From NCBI GenBank assembly GCA_036362985.1, contig JAYGXS010000003.1:67407872-67471871 (forward strand): a stretch of DNA of 64,000 bases, given 5' to 3'. Below the pieces are notes generated by a model. That model did not search any database and was not told the DNA's origin. It saw nothing but the letters and a program-made list of their open reading frames with translations. Position numbers and translations under genes: made by a program. Positions 11,605 to 21,332 of the stretch are shown here, in pieces. The stretch's first letter is position 1. Every line of letters begins with the position of its first letter. Source of the stretch: Ligula intestinalis (Eukaryota; Platyhelminthes; Cestoda; Diphyllobothriidea; Diphyllobothriidae).

Positions 11605-12235
11605 GATGTTTCGCGGGGGGTTAAGTTATAAAGACAACCTTTACCACTACGATCTTCAGTCCCGGTTCCTTGTGGAAAGGAGAATAATTGGGAGGCCATT
11701 GTGGTGGGAACAGTTTATTCTTTTGTTACAGTTTCCTTTTCTCTGACGATGGACTCCTGTACAAGTTCGAAAGCTCAGGAAAATACCCAAATCAATCCGG
11801 TGTTCGGCTATTATTCTTCTTTACCGATGCAAATACCTGGAAAGCCGCCATTCTCCTTCATTCACAATGAATTCTGTGCAGAGGAAGGGGAGGAGGGGGG
11901 GAGGAAGTTGACGCTGAGACGCGGAGACTGGCATCCAACGTATGAGAGCACGAGGCATCAAAAATGCCTACAAAGCGGCCTTCGTATGAGTCGGCCATAG
12001 AAGGATGATTTGCCAGACTGGGGTAGGCTGACATCAGTGCGCATATGCGCCCAGTCGCGAGAGGCCAAAGGTTGAGTGTTGGTGTGGACGCAAATTAGCC
12101 CCCGTGCAGAATCGAGCTTTGACGCAAATTGCGGTAACCGAGGCCGGGCGACCGGGAGTGCCATCACGTGATCTCGTGTGTGGCCTGACGCATTTGGAGA
12201 AAGTAAGACTACACAGTCATTACAGATGCATTATT
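11605..12235 (+). repeat. R1 interspersed repeat, copy f, interrupted by a PLE tail
   Basis: The 5' block (ACGATCTTCAGTCCCGGTTC near 11650) and 3' blocks (GAGAGGCCAAAGGTTGAGTG at 12059, GTGCCATCACGTGATCTCG) belong to R1. Between them, 11725-11870 contains an unrelated insert with the PLE tail motif. The sequence resumes with the R1 block AATTCTGTGCAGAGG, consistent with insertion into R1. Confidence 0.6.
11725..11830 (+). mobile_element. PLE 3'-tail-like segment
   Basis: TCTCTGACGATGGACTCCTG followed by TTCGAAAGCTCAGGAAAATA and a pyrimidine-rich end (ATTCTTCTTTACC). This is the same order as the PLE tails at 28032 and 34000: CTGANGA, stem, GAAAGCTCAGG, TTCTTCTT. Confidence 0.5.
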
Positions 12236-13341
12236 CTTCATTAATGTTTCGACCAGCGCTTAAAACCATTTGGAATTATGATGTAAAATGAACTAAATTT
12301 CCAAGTGAAAAATCTCCTAGGCAAATCTGCACAAGGAGAGGGGTAGAATCGAGCGCCAAATGTAAGATGGCCGGTGTTGAAAAACCTTGATGAAGTGACA
12401 CATGGCCGATGAACTATTATAAAGTGAATACATTGGATGAATCTGAAAACTCCCGAACAAGGTTCACGTGACTTGATTCAGACACACAATGACGGAATGG
12501 TGGCCTGAGTTTGAATTCGCTTAGGCACGGGTAGAGGAGCTAGCGTCAATAGAGGTGCCTCGCGTAAAATTCAAACGAAGGTAAATACTCCTGTGCCAAA
12601 ATGCAAAATGTACCTCAGTCCTTAGTTTAGCACTCTGAAGATGTGCAGGCAAAATGTCTCCTCGAAACGTCAAACCTCTGAAAATGACTCATAGTGAACG
12701 CAGTTTTTTACTAGCCCCTGTCACCCTGGGAAGTGGCATAAAGTTCCCGGAATAAGGGGGGGGGGGGCTTTCTTTCCTCCTGTCCTGTCTGAGTATCCGG
12801 CCCATCCGCTTGGCCCGGTAAGCAACTATCTTGGATTCAGTGAGTTCAAAAAATAGAGATGCTCACGGGGAAGTGGGAGAGAGACGCCCAATGCAATTCT
12901 TTGATGAATGTGGTTGCCGTCTAACTAGAAAGTCACTATCGCGCCTCGCTTCCTGTAATGCAGTACACTGAATATGTTCCCAAAAAAGAGATCAAACCTG
13001 TTCGAGAAAAATGTACTACCTTATTAGCACAATTCACGGAAATTTTCAGCTATAAAAGAACTCCTCTAACAGCTAATTTTTCGAAGTTTGTTTTTGTGTA
13101 CATACGGCTTATGCAGGTGAACCAGTTTATGTGGAAAACACGTTATGCATTGATTGGCACGAAGACCGAACACACACGTACAGCATGCATAAGAGGCGGA
13201 ATTAGTAGGCACAACAATGTAGGTGGCCTGGTCAGATTAAAAGGCGTTGACAAAGGTGAGAAATCGCGCCGAGTGTAGAACTGGCCAATGAACGGAATCC
13301 TGTGAACTGAGGTTTTAGTGCTAACGCAAGCTCTTAGCTTG
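12236..13341. other. No gene recognised
   Basis: It includes an 11-base G-run near 12759-12769 and a degenerate PLE-tail-like motif at 12637-12690 (CTGAAGATG ... CTCGAAACGTC). No supported coding sequence. Confidence 0.45.
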
Positions 13342-13853
13342 TGTAGAGGCACGTGGGATAGAAGCACGTGAGTGACGCGCCGAATGTTCTGGAAAGGCGC
13401 CACTTAAGGGGCGCGTGAGCGAATCTTCCCCGTATTTATAGAACTGATCATGGAAGTCAATAACTATTATCATGTTGATATTTAACTTTATAATAATAAA
13501 TAAATAATAATCACTAAGATAATTAAACACTAACTTTGTTTTACTTTATACTACAATGGCCGCTTCCTGGACGACCTTGACGGGCAGGGATAAATAAAGA
13601 GGCCGACTGAGGACCTACAGCCCCATCGTCCGGCGCGCTTCCATCTTCACTACGGCTGTTCCCGTCCAGTCAATGATTCAACTGACATTCTGGTCAAATA
13701 CAACACCCCCTTTCAGTTTATTTTTGTATTGGGTTCTCTCATTTGATTATTTTTGTATCTAGGACCTTTAAGACACTCATCTCAAGTCACAGACTTCTCT
13801 TTGGCTCGTTTCCGATACTCGTATCCGTCCTTTGTCGTCGGCTACGCATTACA
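13342..13853 (+). repeat. 5' LTR of Ty3/gypsy element
   Basis: Begins TGTAGAGG and ends GCATTACA, i.e. TG...CA ends with a TGTA/TACA inverted tetranucleotide. It contains a TATA-like TATTTATAG near 13434 and an ATAAATAAAG near 13590, consistent with promoter and polyadenylation signals. It lacks a ~30-base segment that the 3' LTR carries near 17681-17710. Confidence 0.9.
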
Positions 13854-15175
13854 GTTTGGTAGCAGCGGTGTTTACCACGGACAACAACCTTCTGGAGAAT
13901 ATATTGGCTCAACTGTCGCAGTTTAGCCTCCAGTCCTCTTGCCGGCCACCCTCCCGTTTGATGCTCGCTTGCGATTATCCACGCTGGGAAGCGCGCATGC
14001 GTGACTACCTCGACGGAGTGGATGAGGCGGCCCGGACCCGAATGATTCTGGATCAGTTGGACGACGATATCTATGATCGTGCCCTTGCCGCTGGTGCCTC
14101 ATCGACTCGATCCGGTGAGGACCTTTTCAAAACCTTGAGCAGTGTCCTACGCCCGGTCACTCCTTCCTGGATCCTCGTCTCTGACTTCCGCCAGTGACTT
14201 CAAGGACCTCTGGAGCACATTCTTCAATATCAACAAGCTCTCCGTCTCCTGGCCAAACAGGCGTATCCGAACTTGGACCTGAACTCCCACAACCATATGG
14301 TCATGGAGCAATTTGTCAATGGCCTGTCAGACCCTGAGGTCCGGAAAGTTGTCCTCCGCCAACAACCCACCAGTTTGGATGTGGCCATTGAAGTTGCCCG
14401 GCGCGAGGAGGCTCTGCAGTCCGCCTGTGGTTCTCCGCGAGGCAAATTTGCGGTCGCAGCCATTCGGTCGTCGGCCACCATCGGCACTCAGACTCCTGGC
14501 CATTGGTGCTCTTGTGGGTCTTTCTTCCCTCGTCGGGACCACTGGCGTCGTCAGCAACCCCGGCGGCCAAACGGACTCCCTGGCCCTCGTCCACTTATGG
14601 CAATCGAGGCTGGACCTCACCCTGATGACGGTGAGTGCCTCATTCTCTCTGATATTGTAGTTTCAAACCTTTTCTATTTCTCTTGTCCCCTAGTTGTAGC
14701 TGCTGTAGGCTCTACCACCTTTTCTTGTCTCATTGACTCTGGCACTGGTTGTTCATTGATACGTCAGCAGCCCTTCTTAGAGCTTCAAACCCGTGTTAGA
14801 TATATTCCTAAGCCTCGTTTTCCTTTACGCACGGCTAATGGCACTAGTCTTAGATATACTAGCTTCGTGGAGTTCTCCTTGACCCTTTCTGGCTCTAGTT
14901 TTTGTCATCAGTTTATTGTTTACCATGATAAAACCTGGGATTGTATCTTAGGCGTTGACTTATTCCAGAAGTTTGGGTGCTCCCTAGACTTCGGGCACAG
15001 ACCCCTCCGGACGTCCTCAGTTGACGTCCCATTTAGCCGATGCTCCCGTAGCCCCCATACAGTCTCCGCATCTACCCTCTCCCCCAGCCTTGCTGTCTTA
15101 GTACCTCAGCACCTCAATCCCGCTAATGCCGATAAGCTTCGTAACCTTCCCGGCGAATTTAAGGATATGTTATGA
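13854..15175 (+). pseudogene. gag-protease region, one in-frame stop
   Basis: A single reading frame runs from the LTR edge to the stop at 15173-15175. It is broken only by TGA at 14195-14197, which could have arisen from CGA by deamination. Gag landmarks are YPRWEARMRDYLDGVDE and, after the stop, MEQFVNGLSDPEVRKVVLRQ, typical of the Ty3 capsid. The nucleocapsid zinc knuckle is degenerate: CSCGS...RRDHW replaces the expected CCHC spacing. The aspartic protease follows, with the catalytic DSG triplet at 14735-14743 inside CLIDSGTGCSLI and the later ILGVDLF near 14946. No convincing ATG opens the frame; the first in-frame ATG lies inside the capsid. The protein would be truncated at the TGA, so the region is treated as a pseudogene. 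Confidence 0.85.
13856..13873 (+). promoter_or_regulatory. Primer-binding site, initiator tRNA-Met type
   Basis: TGGTAGCAGCGG follows the 5' LTR by two or three bases. It is nearly complementary to the 3' end of animal initiator tRNA-Met (expected TGGTAGCAGAGG), with one mismatch in the first 12. First-strand DNA synthesis would be primed here. Confidence 0.6.
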
Positions 15176-15179
15176 CTGG

Positions 15180-15620
15180 GACGGGAAATCTACTGGTTGC
15201 AGCAATGCCACTGAGTATTGTATAGACACGGTTGATGTGCGCCCTATTCGGGTTCCTCGCCGCCGCTTACCTATATTCTATCAAAGGAGTTAGACGACCT
15301 TATCAAGGACATGCTTAGCCGTCACATCATCCATCCTTCTCACTCACCGTGGTCCTCACCCATCGTGCTCGTCAAAAAGAAGGATGGCTCAATGCGACTC
15401 TGTATCGACTACACCGAGCGTGTTATTCAGTGCCTCAGTCGCTCACTCACGAGGGCCGAGCGGCGCTATTGCGTAACACACAAGGAGATGCTCGCCCTAA
15501 CTTACTTTGTTGAGGAGTGCCGCCCTTATCATACGTACGGACTAAAGTGCCCTAACATGCCTTTAGAATTTCAAGCACCCCGAGGGACAGGTTGCTCGGT
15601 GGCAAGAGAAGCTAGCCGAA
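15180..15620 (+). pseudogene. Reverse transcriptase/RNase H remnant with internal deletion
   Basis: The linker before the RT reads through a frameshift near 15285. In the frame at 15311 come RHIIHPSHSPWSSP, LVKKKDGSMRLCIDY, the N-terminal RT strands of Ty3/gypsy. Right after this, at about 15411-15420, the sequence jumps to ERVIQCLSRSLTRAERRYC, which is RNase H. The palm with its catalytic YLDD-type box, the thumb and the RNase H start are missing, a deletion I estimate at about 0.8 kb from family architecture. Past about 15560 a frameshift moves the RNase H end (LAEYDYSCIFRPGRLHGNAD) to another frame. No polymerase activity is possible. Confidence 0.85.
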
Positions 15621-16656
15621 TACGATTATTCGTGCATCTTTCGCCCCGGTCGGCTACATGGCAACGCTGATGCATTGTCCCGTAAACCATACCGTCCACA
15701 TGGGGACTACCCTTCGTGTACGGACATAGCTATCTCCACAATCGCCCTCCATAGCGATCAGTGCTTACTTTGGGCTGCTGCGCCTGTCTATAACCGTAAG
15801 GTGGCAGATGCCCGACCTCACAATAAGGTTGAGCTATGTGGCCTAAGTTACGAGACAAAATGCATGCACGGGTTGTGGGACAAGCTGTTCATTGAAAACG
15901 GCGTCCTTTTTACCGTGACGGAGACCAATACCCCAGGCGACTCATCCTTCCGCTGTCTATGGTTGATGATGTTATTAACCGCATGCACACCGACTTAAGC
16001 CATTCTGGCATCCACAAGACTGAGTGGGCCCTCCGCCGCCGTTACTACTGGCCCAATCAAAGCACGACATTCAAGATAGGATTCGTGCATGCGAGTTCTG
16101 TCTCAGCTCTAAGCCTCCTGGTTGGTCCTCACGGACGCCCCTTCAGCCGATTAAGACTGGATATCCCAATGAGCGGGTGGGCGTTGATCTTGTTGGGCCG
16201 CTTACTCCCTCTGATAACGGTAATCAGTTCATCCTTGTCATGGTTTATTTCTTCACCAAGATGGCTAAGGCTGTCCCGTTACCTGCTGCCAAAGCCCCGA
16301 CAGTCGCCCATGCCATTTTCGACCATTGGGTTTGCCGCTGGGGTCCACCGGATCAATTACATTCTGATCATGGTTCCTCGTTTGAGAATAGCGTCCTCCA
16401 CGACTTCTTTTGTCTCATGAACATTAAGAAAACTCAGACCACGGCCTATCACCCGCAAGGAAATGGCCAATTTGAGCGAACCAATCGCACTCTCATCAAC
16501 CTTTTAAAAGCATTTATCGACCATCACCCACCGACCACCTGGGATGAAGTCCTACCAGTTTGTTTACTGGCTTACCGATCCACGGTAAATGCCACTACTC
16601 ACTACACACCATTCTTTCTCACCTGCGGACAGAGATGCAGCTTCTGGAAGATTTAG
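15621..16656 (+). pseudogene. Integrase core, frameshifted N-terminus
   Basis: Integrase begins after the conserved ADALSRKPY segment. The zinc-binding HHCC domain is split: the histidines (HTDLSHSGIHK) are read in one frame near 15985 and CEFC (16090-16101) in another, with a frameshift at about 16050. From 16024 the catalytic core is intact. Catalytic Asp lies in GVDLVGP (16186), the second Asp in LHSDHGSSFE (16366) and Glu in GNGQFERTNRTL (16474). The second Asp and Glu are separated by exactly 35 residues, the DDE signature of retroviral-type integrases. The enzyme would insert the DNA copy into the host chromosome. The frame stops at 16654-16656 after another frameshift. Confidence 0.88.
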
Positions 16657-17252
16657 TCCTTCCGCCGGCCGCTATGGTCGAACATGTCGATACATATGCA
16701 TCCCGGGTCAGGAAAACCCTGCGCATTGCGCCTGAAGAGGCACGCTTGCATCTGCCAGAAGGACAGCGGCATCAGAAAGCGTTTTACGACCGCCTAGCCC
16801 ATGGGACACCTTATCAGGAGGGAGATGTTGCATGGGTGCGCAATTACGCGGCCCCCGTAGGGGTACTGGCCAAATTTAACCCCACTTGGGTCGGCCCAAA
16901 TGACATCACTCGGGTGTTGTCGGATACAACATGCCTCATCCGCCCCCACGACCGGCCGCATGCCACACCCTTTACGGTTCATTTCAACCGGCTGAAGCCT
17001 GGGGCACCAATGGATGGCATCCCCTGTCCGCCATATGACGCCAGTAATCCTCCTGTTGAGGACTACCTTGTGGTACCTGCTGACGGGGGGAATGCGATAC
17101 CTGAGGTATACGATGTCAGACAACCGGCGGATGGGGAGGTCGAAGTACCCTTCGATGGTGGACCCGTTGTTGACCTGGATAATGCCGCTGAGGACAGCGT
17201 CTCTTTCGAAGGGGGGGAGCAATGTAGAGGCATGTGGGATAGAAGCACGTGA
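16625..17252 (+). pseudogene. Integrase C-terminal domain and tail
   Basis: This frame continues the integrase after a shift near 16625. It contains HQKAFYDRLAHGTPYQEGD and WVRNYAAPVGVLAKF, then FNPTWVGPNDITRVLSD and FTVHFNRLKP. These are the features of the SH3-like C-terminal domain of Ty3/gypsy integrases that contacts DNA. An acidic tail (FDGGPVVDLDNAAEDSV) follows and the frame runs 30 bases into the 3' LTR. There are no further catalytic domains, and no envelope-like frame is present. Confidence 0.8.
17208..17222 (+). promoter_or_regulatory. Polypurine tract
   Basis: GAAGGGGGGGAGCAA lies directly against the 3' LTR. This is the expected position and composition for priming plus-strand DNA synthesis. 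Confidence 0.75.
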
Positions 17253-17762
17253 GTGACGCGCCGAATTTTCTGGAAACGCGCCCTTTAAGGGGCGCGCGAG
17301 CGAATCTTCCCCGTATTTATAGAACTGATCATGGAAGTCAATAACTATTATCATGTTTATATTTAACTTAATAAAAATAAACAAATAATAATCACTAAGA
17401 TAATTGAACACTACCTTTTTTTTACTTTATACTACAATGGCCGCTCCCTGGACGACCTTGACGGGCAGGAATAAATAAAGTGGCCGACTGAGGACCTGGG
17501 CCCATCTTCCGGAGCGCTACCATCGTCGCTACGGCTGTTCTCGTCCAGTCAAGAATTCAACTGCCATTCTTGTCAAAGACAGTATCCCCTTTTAGTTTAT
17601 CTTTGTATATGATTCTCCCATTAGATTATTTTTGTATCTAGGACCTTTAAGACACTCATCTCAAGTCACTGACTTCTCCTTTTGGAATAACTGTCGTATT
17701 TGTCGCTCTTTGGCTCGTTTCCAATACTCGTCTCCGTCCTTTGTCGCCGGCTACACATTACA
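17223..17762 (+). repeat. 3' LTR of Ty3/gypsy element
   Basis: Begins TGTAGAGG and ends ACATTACA. It has the same TATTTATAG and AATAAATAAAG signals as the 5' LTR. It carries about 30 extra bases (TTTTGGAATAACTGTCG...) absent from the 5' LTR. Confidence 0.9.
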
Positions 17763-18060
17763 ATTTCCACGCCAGCATTTTCTGTTGTAACGGGCCAATA
17801 CGACCCGCTGGGTCGAGGAGTTGTCTGAACGGTTCAAGGTTATATTTTTTTGGTCTCACTTTTAAGAGCTTGCTGAGTCAAATCTCGTATCGGTGAGTTG
17901 GACTATCTCAATTCGTGTACCAGATCACTCCCTTACTCACATTGTCTCCTTGCTACGTTCCTACCGTCTTGAGTGGGTGAACATTCTCCTCCCGGTTTGG
18001 CCTTTCCATCCAGTTTTGGTTTTGTATTATAAGAGACCACTATTCTTAGATATTTTCCCA
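17763..18060. other. No gene recognised
   Basis: Spacer between the Ty3/gypsy element and the PLE. No recognised family and no supported frame. Confidence 0.5.
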
Positions 18061-18089
18061 CTCCAGCCGCTGCAGGACTGCCTCGGCAG

Positions 18090-19259
18090 GTGAAGGTGAA
18101 GGGGACACCGATGGGTTCACCGATTTCGGGACTCATAGCCGAGGCGGCCCTGCAGCGGCTGGAGTCGCTGGTTTTCCAACACCGCAAACGGAAATTCTGT
18201 GCTAGATATGTGGATGACACCTTCGTCGTCATCGAACGGGATCAGGTGCTCACGTTCAAGGAACGTCTCAACAGCGTCTTCCCGGATATCCAATTTACGA
18301 TGGAGGAAGAAGAGAATAACCAGCTGGCTTTTCTTGATGTCCTCGTCTGTCGAAAAGATTGTGGTGGTCTAAAGACTAAAGTTTTCAGGAAAGCGACAAA
18401 CACGATGCAAGTACTGAATTACAACAGCAACCACCCAATCAGCCACAAACGCAGTTGCGTAAAAACACTCCATCGGCGTGTTGAGGTGCACTGCAGCGAA
18501 GAAGAAGACAGAGCTGCCGAGGTAGAATAACTCCGACGGGTGTTCAAAGAAAATGGCTACCTGCACAACTTTTTCAACCGGTGCTTGCGCAAACGAGCTG
18601 GCCAACAAAAGCGCACCGACCCCAAGATTTGGCGTTCGATCCCATACGTCAAAAACGTATCGGAAACAGTCGGCCGCCTTATCGCACCACTTGGAGTTGG
18701 AATTGCACACAGGCCGGAGGCAACCATAAGGCGTCAGATAATGAAGCCGAAAGACCCACTGCCACAGCAAGAAACATTTGGGGTTCTCTACAGGATCTGG
18801 TGCAGTTGCGGTCAAAGCAACTATGTCGGAGAAACTGGCAGACTTCTCAGGACGCGAATTGCCGAACACGCGGCTGCAGTGCGGCGAAATGATGCCAATT
18901 CTCAAGTTGTGGCTCATTCGACGAGACCCGGCCACACCTTCAAATTTGATGAGGCCGAAATTCTCGCAAGAGGTGACAATCGGGTGAGCCGAGAACTACT
19001 TGAGTCATGGTTTACGGGCCCCCAATCCATCAACAAGTGCAACGATTTGCCCAATCCATATTCAATCCTGAGATTCAATTTGGCCAAAGCAAGCCGTCAC
19101 TTGAGGAACGGGCAGGCCACCGCCTCATATTACGTTAACACTGGGGAGCCCGACGGCCGAGCAATCATCATGCCCGAGCTCACCGCCCGTGACGAAAGTT
19201 CAACAGGTCAGAGCCCACGTGCCGTCCAGCAAGCAGTCCACGCACAAGAAGGCAATTAA
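18090..19259 (+). pseudogene. PLE reverse transcriptase (C-term) + GIY-YIG endonuclease
   Basis: One frame spans the region, broken only by TAA at 18528-18530. Residues 5-22 of the first part (GTPMGSPISGLIAEAALQ) and YVDD at residues 40-43 are RT palm motifs; the two Asp residues bind catalytic metal. A segment NQLAFLDVLV and a basic connector (SHKRSCVKTLHRRVE) follow. After the stop, numbering from 18540, the GIY-YIG nuclease has GVLYRI (81-86), C88 and C90, NYVGETGRLLRTRIAEH (94-110) and Glu155 in LLESWF. These are the Tyr, Arg, His and Glu positions expected of the family. Penelope-like enzymes nick target DNA and prime reverse transcription there. The RT fingers and N-terminus are missing, so the copy is inactive, although only one stop is present. 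Confidence 0.88.
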
Positions 19260-19341
19260 CGTTAATTGTCGTTGTATGCTTGCAGTAATGACTGTGTCCT
19301 ATAAATACTGCAAACTTCTGTGCATGCTTAACCTCGCTGCT

Positions 19342-19430
19342 ACTCATGTCTCTGATGACAAATCCACGACGGATATCGAAACGTCAGGCGAACAAACATA
19401 TTGTCCCAGCGATCGAGTCTTCTTCTTCTT
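19342..19430 (+). ncRNA. PLE 3' tail with hammerhead-like core
   Basis: CTGATGA at 19352-19358, a short imperfect stem around ACGAC, then GAAAC at 19378-19382 and GTCAGGCG. Similar tails occur near 28032, 34000, 33721, 46643, 41612, 52264, 57122, 57363 and 62386, with different stem bases. PLEs are known to carry hammerhead ribozymes. Here no clear stem I or cleavage site is seen, so catalytic function is only a hypothesis. Confidence 0.35.
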
Positions 19431-19469
19431 AAGGCAAGGACAGCTTCCGCTGACTGACTGCGATGACGG

Positions 19470-19650
19470 ACGGACTGCACTCGTCCGAGAGTCGAATCTC
19501 CTCCTATCTATTCTCCATTTCTTCTGCGCAGAATAAAATCTTCCTATCACTCTGGCCTCGCACCGTCTTGTCTGCTCCTAAGGAACCGGATCTGATGATC
19601 GTAGTGACAGGGGATAACCCTAGTCACCTTACTTTTTCGATATGGATGCC
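19470..19650 (-). repeat. R1 interspersed repeat, copy g (partial)
   Basis: Plus-strand reading gives TCTCCTCCTATCTATTCTCC, ATCTTCCTATCACTCTGGCC, CTAAGGAACCGGATCTGATG and GATCGTAGTGACAGGGG. This is the complement of the R1 5' half. Confidence 0.6.
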
Positions 19651-20756
19651 TGCGTCGACCGTGGTGCCAGACGTCTATTTAGGGGCTAGGCTGAGCTTCT
19701 CCGCCTAGCCCCCGGAACCGACACCAACATCGACGCAGACGTTCATTGTGGCAGAATAAGAACTCCATTGACCAGTTTCCTCACTTGGACTGCTCGTCCT
19801 ACTGCCTTGTGCATATTTTCAATGAAGAACTGGAGAATCAGTTCACACGCTCAGGCTAATAAACTAGGGCTGAGTATATTGTCTCTGCCACAATACTCTC
19901 CGCTAAAAGTGAAGATTCGCTGTGCCAATGGAATGCACATAGGGTACTCCAGTCCGAACACGTTGGTACATGCGTTTAGACCAAGTACAGTGCGTAAATG
20001 CCTTAGGACACTTCATCTGACCTGGACATAGTCTTTCAAAATAACTGTGCATTCACTTCAGCTGATTGTAGGAAAACAAAATAAGCGAGAGCTTTCGAAC
20101 AGCCTATCTTCAAGGTCTTAGCTTTCAGTTACATACAGGAGGCGAAACGGAGGCATGAAAGCGGGGGGAGATCTGGAAGTCTTGCATACAATTGGAAGAC
20201 AGGAATCAGGAACATTTTTAGAGGCCTCTACTGATAGTGATATTTTAAAATCGATTGAAGAACATTCTATGGGACTCAACCAACCCGTTTGGGGAAAAAA
20301 TATTTTGTGCACTTATCCTTTTCCAGAGACTGCTCTCTTTTACTTACTTAGGTGGTCGTCTACATGCATTGGAACCAAGTCACGGCTCAGCCCCGAATAC
20401 TGTGTAACTACACTCCACCACCGTTGAAGGTAAGTCCTGAGGATCCATGTGATCAAATCACGATAAATTTTTCCACTAAGTGGAGGAATTTTACTCTGAA
20501 CTCAGTGAAAGAAAGGTACGAAAACTAACTAATGACTTTTTCCCAGAAAGATTTTGTCTGATAACTGCCAGACCCGTATGCATGGAGTAAAATCAAATCC
20601 GCATTTTTTGTCATTCAAACATTTTGGTAGAGTCAAAAAATGAATGTTTTGCTTTCTTTTACGCCGAGCTCATACAACCACCGCGAAAATGCTGGTATAG
20701 AACAGATTTTGCATGAGCAAAATTAGTTTGCTACCCTGGTAGAGTGATGTACATTG
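19651..20756. other. No gene recognised
   Basis: The frames 19768-20031 (87 codons) and 20155-20427 (90 codons) show no known motif. I cannot support them as genes. Confidence 0.4.
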
Positions 20757-20946
20757 CAGAAAAAACTGCTCAAACGTGTTTATTCATTGCAGAATGACAT
20801 TTACAAATTTAAGGATGCAGAGGGGCGTAATTGGATTACCAGCCCTAGCCCGCGGAAAAAACTGCTCAAAAGTGTATGTTTATTGCAAAATGACCTTGAC
20901 AAAGTTAAAGATGCAGAGTGGCGCAATTGGATTAAGATTACTCGAT
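20757..20946 (+). repeat. Two-copy tandem repeat, 96-bp period
   Basis: GAAAAAACTGCTCAAA recurs at 20759 and 20855. The following ~80 bases match at about 85%. The 96-base period is exactly 32 codons and one frame stays open through both copies, giving KKLLK-V--LQND--K-KDAE-RNWI twice. Most differences between copies change the amino acid, so selection for a protein is not evident. Confidence 0.6.
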
Positions 20947-21332
20947 CGAGCAGTTCCTGGGCTTACGGCACCCAAACGCACGCCAGCGAAGTGAATTTCA
21001 GCTGCAGGCAGATGCCCCACCCAGTGCGGTCTGCATTCCCCCCCGCTCCACCCTCCCCCCTCAAGGCCATTTTTTCCTTCGAATACCATCTCTTAAGAGA
21101 CCACTTAAGCAGGAAGCAGTGTGCAATGCTATTTGACTCACCAGCTCATGATAAGAATCACAACCAGCCATGTGATGCCCTCTAGCCCTCGCCTATAGAT
21201 CCTTTCTCACCCTGCTACTTTCTCCACGCGCTCATTAATACGGCTGCAGCAAAAAAATCACTTTAAAAGAAAAAGACGCATTTTCCCTGCGCGAGAAGAA
21301 GTCTCAGATAATCAGATACGTTATGTTGACTT

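Larger units (their letters stand above)
13342..17762 (+). mobile_element. Ty3/gypsy LTR retrotransposon, full span, defective
   Basis: Two direct LTRs (512 and 540 bp) flank a 3.37-kb interior with gag, protease, reverse transcriptase remnant, RNase H and integrase in Ty3/gypsy order. The interior is shorter than the 4.5-6 kb usual for the family because most of the reverse transcriptase is deleted. Stops and frameshifts interrupt the frame. The LTRs are about 90-93% identical by eye, indicating an old insertion. The five bases before the 5' LTR (GCTTG) and after the 3' LTR (ATTTC) do not match, so no target duplication is visible. The element cannot move by itself. Confidence 0.93.
18061..19430 (+). 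mobile_element. Penelope-like element, 5'-truncated, family PLE-A
   Basis: The copy contains the C-terminal half of the PLE protein (reverse transcriptase palm through GIY-YIG endonuclease) and a 3' UTR ending in the tail motif CTGATGA...GAAACGTCAGGCGAA and TCTTCTTCTTCTT. The 5' end is abnormal. Bases 18061-18075 (CTCCAGCCGCTGCAG) are the exact complement of 18150-18164 in the element's own RT region, and the match continues imperfectly inward. A small inverted piece of the element therefore sits at its 5' junction. Confidence 0.85.

Noticed and set aside
12637..12690. Additional PLE tail
   Set aside because: CTGAAGATG and CTCGAAACGTC are present, but the stem and the pyrimidine-rich end are too degraded for a firm call.
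14230..14660. Four overlapping open frames of 85-115 codons
   Set aside because: They are shadows of the gag frame in a GC-rich region.
16794..17411. 205-codon minus-strand open frame
   Set aside because: It is the antisense shadow of the integrase C-terminus and 3' LTR.
13337..17767. Target-site duplication of the Ty3/gypsy element
   Set aside because: GCTTG and ATTTC do not match.
19342..19430. Calling an active hammerhead ribozyme
   Set aside because: Stem I and a cleavage triplet in the right place are not evident, and extra bases separate the core from stem II. Reported only as a hypothesis.
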